This document shows positions 54,973-64,000 of a DNA stretch of 64,000 nucleotides, in pieces (positions within the stretch are counted from its first letter, which is position 1; each line of letters starts with the position of its first letter). Origin of the DNA: Bryopsis sp. KO-2023 (Eukaryota; Chlorophyta; Ulvophyceae; Bryopsidales; Bryopsidaceae); contig BSYQ01000020.1 of the NCBI GenBank assembly GCA_030272585.1, forward strand, positions 1-64,000, in the 5' to 3' direction. The position numbers and the translations under genes are program-made. The notes beneath the pieces are model-generated. The model made no database searches. It was not told where the DNA came from and saw only the letters and a program-made list of their open reading frames with translations.

Positions 54973-55236
54973 GTGATCATGCTTGCGATCTTTGATACTT
55001 TGTTGAGTATTCTTCAACATTTGCACATTCAATTGCAAGCAAGGGACTTGGGTTCTGAAGAAGGAATGAAGCTTTTGCAAGTTGTGCAAGTATCTTTTGA
55101 GAGTATGAAAGAGAAAACATCCTTTTGGAGATTGTGGGACAAGGCATTGGAGTTGGCTGAGAAACTTGGTATCGATGTCCAATTACCTTCTAGAAAGCAC
55201 TTACATGGGACGCCTTTTGCTCCAAAAAAAATCTGA
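54973..55236 (+). pseudogene. hAT (ZMYM1-like) transposase relic
   Basis: The reading includes LLSILQHLHIQLQARDLGSE, then a helix and FWRLWDKALELAEKLGI. This follows the pattern of the all-alpha region of ZMYM1/TTF-type hAT proteins (LSxxLQxRDxxLxxAxxLV…F…ACELAxKxGI). Only this segment survives. It is unrelated in detail to the hAT gene at 60.9-64 kb. Confidence 0.5.
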
Positions 55237-56479
55237 AGACACATATAGTTATTAAAGAAGATTATTCCCATAAATTTCTGGTGTGTTTTGCGAAGAGTTT
55301 TCACGACTCTTTAAGAACAATAGTGTTTTGTTTGATGTGGTAGCACCTTGTTTTCCATCAGACCCTACTTTTGACGTTGTCGAGGGGTGATCAATTGGGT
55401 CCTAGTGAAGTAGAATACGAAAACAGGCAAGTATGGCCGCCTGGGGCGCGAGTTAGCAAGGCAATATGAGCACCTCGAATGTTGTATCGTTCTAGTGATG
55501 ATAAGAACATATCGGATCTCATCATTATATATAAAAAAAGAATCTCCATGGGTTCACTCAGTTAACTTCACCAAAACGACAGTCCTAGTGGTCTTTGACC
55601 ATATGCATCTTGATTTCTTAGGGGCAACGAAAAATCTGCTATGTCTGTGTGACATCCTAGTGCATCATTGAAACACCCACCCGTCGTCTTCAAAGAGAGA
55701 TAGTTACTAAGAATAACATCTAAACTAGAGGCAAAAGTCAAGTAACGATTCTCACTATGATTTTTTCTTCGGGAGAGGAAGAAAGGAGGAGATGGGGGGG
55801 CGCCTCCGGAGGATAAGAATCTCACCGAACAATTGGAAACGCGTGGAAGGAGCGGACCACTTACCCAGAAGTAACGGGGGAGAACAGGGAGGGGTGGGAT
55901 TTATGCCAACAGGGGACGGGGATACAGGAGTCCCATCTAACCATCACCTTGATCATTAATAAAGTTTCGTAGAGCACGGGGATCGCCGAAGTCAAACATC
56001 ACAATAACATCGAATAAGAACGCCAGGTGTTGAATCAGTCCAGCACATCGATCATATCCTCCATGCTTATAGTTGATACAACCCAGGCGAAAAATATTTT
56101 TCTAGACATATTCCAGCGTCTCTCTCTCCCTGAGAAACACATCAAAGAACCCAGTGGTATATTTTGGAAATAAAAGGAAGACTATCCCAATTGCTTTTTA
56201 TCAATGCTTCTATAACGGTGCGGGAAAATACACGGTTTAGGACGGGGCTTGAAAAGAGGGTTGTTGCATCCTGCGAGATATGGAGGCTCTAGGACACCAT
56301 CGCAACTTGCAGGGTGTAGAGGCTCTAAGACAAGATCGCAAATAGGCGCGGGCGCCAGTCAATAATGTATCACCTAGAGATGCCTTTGGAGCTCTTCGTA
56401 AGAGTAATTGTTGTTTGGGAGTTTTTATCAAATTTGTTCATGAACTCAATTCCAAAGGAAGGGTTCAAAGAGAAAGGGG
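55237..56479. other. No gene recognised; a two-copy tandem repeat
   Basis: A roughly 40-bp phrase with GGAGGCTCTAGGACA/GTAGAGGCTCTAAGACA occurs twice near 56,270-56,340. Otherwise nothing identifiable. Confidence 0.35.
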
Positions 56480-57681
56480 GTTCGATTAAGTCTCAGATTT
56501 GGTTTGATTTTGATTGTTTGAAACTGAAACAAAAGCTAAGAAATTACAAAGTAAAGGGGGAGAAGAATACAAAGTGGTTAGGAACAAATACGGAATGTTG
56601 TGTCGGAAAAAGAAAAAATAGTATATTAAGTCTTTTTCAGAAATGATGGATCGGGATTTTTATCATAACCCAAGGGAGTTTTCAGAAAGTTCAAGCCCCA
56701 AGAAAGTCGGTTCAAGTCAGATATTGCTTTAGGGGATTGGAAAGATTACTTTGAAAAAATGTTTGCGGAGAAAGAGGTAGAGAATAAAACAAAGATACAG
56801 CAGGAAGAGCTTTTGGAAAAAAAAGGGTCTTTGATATCGGTATAGAGGATAATTTTACTAGAGAAGAGTTAGTGTTTGCTATTGGGAAACTGAAAAGAAC
56901 CACCTCAGGAGGCGTAGATAAGATAATACCAGAGTTATTATTGGATTTGAAAAATGAGATTCTGACACCGCTCTTGGGTTTTTACAATATGTGCTTTCAA
57001 AAAGAAATGTTACCAAAGCGGTTATTAGATGTTTTAAGAACTCCAGTGTTTAAGTCAACAGGGGAGGTCAGTGCTAAGGAAAATTATAGACTGATCACGG
57101 TTTCTTCCGTGATATATAGAGTTTATTCAAGCTTGATTCTGGGTCGATTGCAGCTGAATGAAGGACAAGACTTGGTAAATACATTTCAAACTGGTTTTAG
57201 GCCCAATTATTCTACCCTCATCTATATTCTCTTAGTTTGGGCGATTGCGTATGCTTTTTCTCGTAAGCGTACCAAAAGAATCTCTTTCTATTGTTTGTGG
57301 ACTTTTCGCGAGCGTATGATTGTGTTGATCAGGGAAAACTATGGGAATGTTTGGAAGCAAGCATTGGGCTTGAACAAAACATTAATTAGAGTTCTTAGTT
57401 GGGTGTGTTGTGTCAATGCAACTCAGGGTTGAAAAGGATGGGGAACTTCCCACCTTGTTTCAAAGAAAATCGGGAGTCCCACAAGGAGATCCTATAGCCC
57501 CCTTGTTTCCGTTATATCAAGAAATTTAGGTTAAGTTGCTTGAAACAAAGACGAACCGATTAAAGTTGATAGAATGGCAATCCCCAGGGTTTATTATGCC
57601 GATGATTGTACGATTGCGGCAGGGACGATTAGTGATGTTGAAAACAAATTAGCATTTCAAAATGACCGAAAGATCTAAGAA
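56480..57681 (+). pseudogene. Third LINE lineage, reverse-transcriptase relic
   Basis: Upstream, a WFDFDCLKLKQKLRNYK block resembles the linker between LINE endonuclease and reverse transcriptase. The longest intact frame (56,872-57,432) holds KLKRTTSGGVDKI, ENYRLITVSSVIYRVYSS and NTFQTGFRPNYST, all reverse-transcriptase N-terminal motifs of jockey/CR1/RTE-type LINEs. Downstream in other frames come SGVPQGDPIAPLF and RVYYADDCTIAAG, the grip and catalytic motifs. Frameshifts and stops separate these blocks. The relic ends abruptly where LINE copy b begins at 57,682. Confidence 0.75.
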
Positions 57682-58581
57682 AATGCATCGCTAATTTGGG
57701 GCAAACTGCCGGCAATTTGGAAAATATCGCTGGTCGCTCCGATTCCAAAGGGCAACTTCAATCAGTGTGTCGACATATTACGCCCAATCAGCCTGTTAGT
57801 TACGATTTAAAAAATTCCGGAGAGGATAATGGGGCGGAGGCTGCAGTTTTGGCTGGAATCGAATTCGTTACTAAGCTAACACCAATTTGGATTTCGAAAG
57901 GGACGATCAATTCAAGAGGCAGACCACTTACTTATGGACATGGTTCATAACGACTTCGAGGAAATCTAGGACACATTGGGTTTGTCCTTCCACCTGAAAT
58001 CAGCAGTTGATTTGGTGAGGGCACCTCATCCTCTACTATGGCTCCGTAACATGGTCTCTCCTTGGTATATACATCGCCCGATTTAGTCATTCGTTTTTGA
58101 CTATCATGCTAATATTCTGGAGATCATATTTCCGAAACAGTCGGGTATTCCACAAGGATCCCCGTTAAGCCATATTCTGTTTCGGATCATTATCGATGAA
58201 GTGATCAGAAAATGCAACAGAATTTGGCGGAGCAAAGATGGACATAAAAAATGATTCCACTAGTGTTTCCGAGTGGTGTTTTTCTCTTGAGCACACATTA
58301 TCAAGCCAATCACATGTCACTTACTCGATCGGTGTTGGGTGACTTGAAGGAGCTCTACACTCCAAGGTCCAACCATCTACCATCGTTCCTTGACTTTGCT
58401 ATAGGAGAACAGCTATAGAGGAGTGCACGATGACGAAGTTGAGCTAGTTGAAATTATGTGGCCATAGGACGTTGCTAAGAATGCTTAAAGAGCCGACTAG
58501 GGAACATCGTCGAGCTCGGCTTTGCTTTGATTTGTTTTGTTTTTTAAAATCAGAATATGTGGGACCCATGCGAGAGGGTTG
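57682..58581 (+). pseudogene. LINE reverse-transcriptase relic, copy b (inverted)
   Basis: Nearly identical to 1349-2249 in opposite orientation over about 900 bp. It shares two in-frame TAG codons with copy a (57,967-57,969 and 58,084-58,086 here). It has a TAA absent from copy a in the KIPG region, and keeps CAG in the QSGIPQGSPLS block where copy a has TAG. The shared stops mean both descend from an already dead copy. Confidence 0.85.
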
Positions 58582-59836
58582 TTTGTGGCGGAGGTGTTTC
58601 CGAAACAGGAGTGGCAATAGCTCTTCCGGATTTAATTAAGGAACAACCTCAAAAGTTTGGTTTCGGAGCTCAAGACGGTTATTCCGTAGAAGAGGAATCT
58701 TCGCTGGGCACCTTTATTGGGACCCAACAACACTGGCGAGAGAGACGTGGGCACGTTTCCAAGAACGGTTATCTCAGTGGGTGGCTCGTGAAGGTGATAG
58801 CGTGGAAGAGGAACGTGCTGCGGGATCGATACCTGATATCTTTCCATTTGAATATTCAACGAGTGCTCTTTTTTTTTTTTTCAATTCGCTACTGCTATAA
58901 CCGGTGAAACGGCTTGAGAATCGTTTGTTACTGGGGGATTTTGCTTTTAGGAGAACCCCCTTCCAATAGAAAGAAGGGCTCACGACGCCGCCGGTAAAGA
59001 TTTAGGCCAAAACTTATTGCAAGCGAAAAAGGGGTGCACTAAACGCCCACAACAGAGATGAGATAATATGTAATGTTGGATTGAAAACGTGATAGATTTT
59101 GTCTCTATTGTGAAACTCGGGACCAACTCCGATTTATTTTCACGTATTTCATGCCACAACAATCTCACACTACACGGTGGATGATTCCAACCAAGGAAGA
59201 ACTTCAACTCCTTAGCCGAACATAGCGTTCTTTCCTGATAAGGCAAAGGTGTAATGATTTCCAAGAAAATCATACGTTAAGGGATTTTCGTCGTCCCATG
59301 TAGAACTCAGTAACACTCAGTACGTATAAGTTCGCATTTGGTATGCAATGCATTCAAGCATATGAAATCAATAATATACGTCGTTGGAAAAGGCAGCTCA
59401 GCTCCTTATGCAAAAGAGTCGTGGTCCTAGTTCTCATATCGAGATATTTTATTTTGATTTTGATCATCGTGGTATTAAAGTCAAAATTGAGCACCTCCGA
59501 TATGTTATTTTGCAATGTACGACAATCTTACAATCGTTCTACTTACAAATTTTGAGGAGTAATATGTATATCGACAAAGGATTGGTACTTCCAGAATGAC
59601 ACTAGACACACCAAACACCACAAATTCAACACAGAGCCCACACACATGAACGATCATAGATAGCCCCACTTGAAATCGTCATACAAACAAGAATTCAATG
59701 TTTTTTTCCTGCTAAAAATTAGGATGCTAGCTTCCAGGAGGAACATGTCGGAGGACGTCACGGTAAGTGGTCTTCATTTCTAACTTTGTGCGGGGTAAAA
59801 CGTGTTGTAAGCGGGCATAATAAGATTATGTGCGTG
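58582..59836. other. No gene recognised
   Basis: Short frames only, one of them (58,557-58,907) overlapping the LINE edge. No repeats are seen. It ends at the hAT insertion. Confidence 0.35.
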
Positions 59837-59860
59837 GTTATCAGCAGACCTGGGCGCCGA

Positions 59861-60432
59861 CCCGTTGGACCGGACCGGACCGGACCGGCAGTCACTTTCT
59901 GGACCGGAAATAACCTTTATTAGACCGGTGTCTGACCGGTCTAGACAGGTCAGACACCGGTCTAATAAAGGTTATTTCCGGTCCAGTAAAGGTATACCTT
60001 TACTAGACCGGATTGAGCCTGTCCAGACCGGCTGGCCTCATTTCCGCTCATGAATTCATTCCTGTCCTGACCGGTAGGACCTGTCTGGACAGGTGATTTC
60101 CTGTCTAATAAAGGCATAGAAGCCGCTAATCGGTAGCCTGGACAGGTTCGACCGGTCGGACAGGTCTGGACCGGAACCACCTCCTGTCTAAGCCTGTCCT
60201 AGCCTTTACTAGACAGAAACTCAGCCTGTCCAGACAGGCAAGTCTGTTTAGACCGGCTGAACACCGGTCAAGACCGCACAGACTCACTCATCTGGACAGG
60301 CACCAGCCTGTCCAGACCGGTGTTTCACCTGTCTAGTAAAGGTTTAATCCGGTCCTAAAAGAACCGTTTTCCTGTCCAGAACAGGTCAAATCCGGTCAAG
60401 TAAAGGTGGAATCCGGTCAAGTAAAGGATCCA
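59861..60432. repeat. Subterminal array of CCGGTCC / CTGTCCAGACAGG motifs
   Basis: Dense units CCGGACCGG, CCGGTCTAGACAGG, CCTGTCCAGACCGG and TAGTAAAGG occur in both orientations, many of them palindromic. This position matches the subterminal transposase-binding repeats of Ac/Ds-type hAT elements, but the array is far longer and denser than usual. Confidence 0.8.
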
Positions 60433-60593
60433 CCTGCAGTTGCAAGCGAAGTCATAAACAATAATCTTACAACATAAATACCCAACCCAAAACAAATATT
60501 ATCACCCCACCTGCACAAATGTGTTTGCAACTGGCTGCCTAATCCCCACACACAACATGAACACCTTCCTTTCCCCTTTCCCCTTGTTTTTTC

Positions 60594-60905
60594 GTAACCC
60601 CCCCTTCTTGTTTTTTTCTAATCCACCCTCTCCCCTTGTTTTTTTTTAAATCCACCCTACCCCCTTGTTTTTTTTCTAATCCACCCTACCCCCTTGTTTT
60701 TTTTTTATCCCCCCTTTCCCCTTCCCTTGTTTTTTTTCTAATCCCCCCTTTCCCCTTCCCTTGTTTTTTTTTTTATCCCCCCTTTCCCCTTCCCTTGTTT
60801 TTTTTTTTAATCCCCCCTCTCCCCTTCCCTTGTTTTTTTTTTTATCCCCCCTCTCCCCTTCCCTTGTTTTTTTTTTATCCCCTCCCCCCTTCCCCCCTTC
60901 CCCCT
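60594..60905. repeat. C/T-rich minisatellite after the transposase stop
   Basis: Repeated units of CCCCTTCCCTTG followed by a T run, TATCC or TAATCC and a C run. It abuts the stop codon (60,907-60,909) and would form the 3' untranslated region on the minus strand as an A/G-rich tract. Confidence 0.9.
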
Positions 60906-60906
60906 C

Positions 60907-63900
60907 CTATTTGTTCATACTAAGAAAAGACATATACCTAACATTTTGGGGCGTAAGGGATGCCCTTCTGGCTCTAACTAAAGCTCCTACCCTTGAGAAA
61001 GACCTCTCGCTGTGCGCACTAGACGCTTGCACCGCCAAAAAGTCAGGGGCGATGCTTTTCAGCAGAGGGTAGGACGACCCATCCGTTGCCCAAAAGGACA
61101 AAGGACAGGCCATCCTTCTCCCTTCCCAAATCTGATCAAACCTATCTAATTCTGCTTTGCACATGCTCCTAAGACTACCTAACCTATTTCCGCTTCTGCC
61201 CCCCAACCCCCTCCTACCCCTTGCCCCGCTCCCACTCCCACTCCCACTGCCCCCCCCCTGTTCTGTTTCATCCCCCCCTGGTGGAGCCGTCAGCAACAAT
61301 CCCCCAGCTGGGGCATCAGTCTCCGTCCGCACCTCTGCTGGTTCGTCTTCAAATTGCAGGAAATCTGCACGTGGGTCACTCTGTCGAGGTTGGGCTGGGG
61401 GTGCCGCCTGCTCACGCTCCTGAACTGCCTCGGCCTTCTGGGCCATTAAGGCCACAATTTCATCTCGAACCTGGCAGAATAACAACATCCATCATGGGAA
61501 TGCTTGATAACATCCCTGCTGGGGATGACCGCTCTGATCTGATTTATATGGATAAGGGAGTTAAGGATCTTTTCTGTTTTCGGATGCTGATTTCGGTTAC
61601 ATGGATCACCCCCTTCCTTCTTTGTGATTTCATGGTTTTCAATCGGTTGGATGATGTATGAAACATAAAAAAAAGACTATTTCAGTTGTAAAGAAAAACC
61701 GAGTGAAGCGCCAGAAAATGGAGGGAGATATGAATAAAAACAAACAGGCACGCAAAACAAGAAACACGGAAAGCAACCAACACACAAAAGATTGCTCACC
61801 TCGCTCCACAATGCCTCTGGGGTGGACCAATCCCTCGTGACGTTCTGCCACCTGTCATCCCGCCCCCACTTGAAGGCCTCCTGCAAGGACTTAAAGTCCG
61901 TCCGTGTTCCTACAACACCACAGAAGTGGATGTCAGTGGATGTCAGTGGATTCTAGTGGATTCTAGTGGAGTTCAAAACAAACAACCAAAGACAATGAAC
62001 AGAAACTTACTTGTGTCCAAGTACCCCAGCACCAGCCCTGCAAACACCCAGTTGGGGTCGTCCATCCTCGTGTAGACGCATTGGGCCACCACCCTCATCA
62101 TGTCCTTCTCCAACTGGGGTGCATCTCGTGCCTTGCTGCCTTCTCGCAGGTGTGCCGCCAGCCGCATCATGGTTCGGAATGCCATGCCTCCTGTTGTGTG
62201 CTTTGCTGCCTCGAGCGTGTCAGAGACCACCTTGGCGGGCGCAAACACCTTTTCGCACACCCTTAATGCATCCCTAAATCACACAACACAACAACAAACA
62301 CAGTTGATGAATAATAAACAACATGTTAATTCAATTTTGTTTTCTACCCTCCACAGGTACGCTTGTATTGGTTGAAGAAAATAGTTTACTTGGGATTTAC
62401 ATCAAAACGAGTTCATGTGAAGGCCTACCAGTCCGCCCTTTCCAGCGCTCCTTCCGGCAGTTGGGTGTGGTGGGCATCCAGCCATGCACGCACCGGTTTT
62501 TCCAGCTTCAGCAGCCTACACACAAGGCACAACAATGTTAAACACAAACACAAAGGAAAAAAAAAACAACAACAAAAGAAATGACCAACAACATGACATA
62601 CCTCTCCACCATCGCGTAGGTGCTATTCCACCTCGTGGCCTGGGGCACTTTGAGCTTCAGGATGGCTTTGGGGGGGTTTGTATTTCCCTCCACAAGCTCC
62701 ACCTCCACCTCGTCTTCCGAATCTGTGGGCACCTCCTGGCCTCGACCCTCCAGGTCCTCCCTTTGCAGGGTGTCGAGCTGGAACCTGGCTGTGGTAGATC
62801 TACACAAAAAACAAAGAAACAAACGTCATATCTGACCTTTAGCAGACAGGCAACAGACCTGTCTGGACAGGTCCTTCTCCTGTCCAGACCGGTTCATCAC
62901 CTGTCAAGGACAGGAAGTTTTGCCTGTCTGGACAGGTAATAAACCGGTCTGGACAGGAGAAGGACCTGTCTAGACAGGTCTGTCCTGTCCGGACCGGCAA
63001 AACTTCCTGTCCTTGACAGGTGATGAACCGGTATGGACAGGAATCAACCTGTTCTAGACAGACATTAACCTTTTCTGGACAGGACAAAGACCTGTCCAGA
63101 CAGGTCCTCCACAATGCACACTAACAACTTAGAAAAAAAATAAAAATTCCCTTATAGTATTGTTCACTTCCATAACTTTTTTCATTTCATGTCCTTACCT
63201 TGAAAAATACTCCACCAGCCTCGTAGCTTTTTTCAGGGTGTCCTAGACTCCAATGGGAGCGGTGCTGAGGGCAGACATCATACTATTGTGGAGCATGTGG
63301 CAGCAGCATCGCATCCAGTCCCAGTTGAGACTGTTTCGGCTGCAATTTGTTACACACATACTCTTAAGTGTTTTTATTTTTCCTTTTGTTTTTCCTTGGG
63401 GAGGTGGACATGTTTCCAGGCATCACATTGCATGCTATTTCAACTTGTGGTTGTTTCTTACATTTAATTTCAAACAAGCACCGTATTTTTGTTTTGGTTG
63501 GTTCACTTACTTGTCAAATGCGGCTGCTATATTAGCTCCCGCATCGGTGGTGATGGTGGGCCTGTACCCCTCCAACTGGATGCTCGGGAGAACCTGGTCT
63601 TCCACCAGCTGCAGGATTGCAGCGGAGGTGGCCCTTTCCACATCCAGGTGGAACACCCCGAGCATCCAGTCCTTCATCTGCCAGGGGTTGGTGGAGACAT
63701 CCACGGCGTGGGCGGTGACAGTCAAGTACTTGTCACCCGCCCTGCAAAAACACAACACCAAAACACAACAAATCAAATCAAAACACATGACAACAAATCA
63801 AAACACAACACAGCAAATCGAATCAAACACATGACAACAAATCAAAACACATGACAACAAATCAAAACACAACAGCATGATTAACAATTCAGATTACCAA

Positions 63901-64000
63901 TTATCAAAGACACAATGCTCACCGTGATGTCCACAGATCCCCGGTGAAGGCCGGTTGCTGCTGCAAATCTCGGTGGCCTTTGATTTCTTGGGCTACCCGG
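60907..64000 (-). pseudogene. hAT transposase gene, eight exons in view, one stop
   Basis: Minus-strand exons: 64,000 (continuing) to 63,923; 63,741-63,511; 63,339-63,199; 62,799-62,602; 62,515-62,429; 62,273-62,011; 61,909-61,800; 61,470-60,907. All seven introns are GT-AG and keep phase, giving about 556 residues. Motifs in order: FTGDLWTSR (first catalytic Asp), LTVTAHAVD, TITTDAGANIAAAF (second Asp), CCCHMLH (C-x2-H), VPQATRWNSTYAMVER, and the C-terminal dimerisation block FLAVQASSAHSERSFSRVG with the conserved Glu. A glycine/serine-rich insert precedes the last block. One in-frame TAG (63,243-63,245) lies in exon three, where CAG or AAG is expected. Exons carrying the BED finger and start lie beyond the window. 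It is otherwise clean, so inactivation was recent or the product is truncated. Confidence 0.85.
62841..63106. repeat. Motif array inside transposase intron 62,800-63,198
   Basis: CCTGTCTGGACAGG, CCTGTCCAGACCGG and related units fill most of this 399-bp intron. They are the same motifs as in the terminal array at 59,861-60,432. No other intron of the gene carries them. Confidence 0.85.

Larger units (their letters stand above)
59845..64000 (-). mobile_element. hAT transposon with transposase gene, runs off the window
   Basis: The only end in view begins CAGACCTGGGC, identical to the end of the small hAT element at 23,167. The flanking octamer is GTTATCAG (59,837-59,844); its partner would lie beyond 64,000. 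The end is followed by a 570-bp motif array, a C/T-rich minisatellite and the minus-strand transposase gene. The element is therefore over 4.1 kb long and could have supplied transposase to the CAGACCTGGGC-ended family. Confidence 0.8.

Noticed and set aside
2247-57682. One giant element bounded by the inverted LINE segments
   Set aside because: The inverted segments are internal pieces of a dead LINE, not terminal repeats, and no target duplication or shared gene set supports a single unit.
60636-61072. Proline/phenylalanine-rich plus-strand frames
   Set aside because: They come from the C/T-rich minisatellite behind the transposase stop codon.

Overview
This is eukaryotic nuclear DNA that is almost entirely transposable elements and their decay products. 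No host housekeeping gene can be recognised. The evidence for a eukaryote is a transposase gene with seven in-phase GT-AG introns, spliceosomal-type acceptor tracts, Ty3/Gypsy, pogo, hAT and LINE elements, and tRNA-like repeats with A and B boxes. The species cannot be fixed from this window. A chromodomain-bearing Gypsy element primed at an initiator-tRNA-like site fits plants, algae, fungi or other eukaryotes equally well.

Layout. 1-10.9 kb is AT-rich, heavily decayed DNA with three LINE reverse-transcriptase relics and a possible retropepsin relic. 10.94-13.28 kb is a pogo-type (Tc1/mariner) element with TA target duplications. It holds an open 342-codon transposase frame that lacks the central catalytic core, and a second pogo-like MITE is nested in it. 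13.3-36 kb is repeat-rich. It holds three complete non-autonomous hAT elements with perfect 8-bp target duplications, two short CATAGGCG-ended MITEs, several tRNA-like structures, satellites and dispersed repeats.

36,091-44,014 is a young, almost whole Ty3/Gypsy chromovirus. Its 561-bp LTRs differ at one position, its target duplication is CAGTT, and it has a primer site, polypurine tract, gag, pol with chromodomain, two small frames before gag and an unusual third frame after pol. A second, 5'-end-only LTR element follows at 44.2-44.9 kb.

44.9-59.8 kb is again AT-rich decayed DNA. It contains an inverted second copy of the first LINE relic, another LINE, a hAT relic, a foldback element and a fossil relative of the chromovirus third frame. 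59,845 to the window end is a large hAT element with an eight-exon transposase gene on the minus strand, interrupted by one in-frame stop.

The most interesting theme is the hAT group. Four elements with hAT-type ends each have arms built from a private, densely repeated short motif. In the transposase-bearing element the same motif also fills one intron. Two of the small elements share a tRNA-like core and tail although their ends and motifs differ. Other notable points are the coiled-coil/cysteine-cluster protein encoded after pol, the catalytic-core-less pogo protein, and tRNA-like mini-structures present as near-identical copies.
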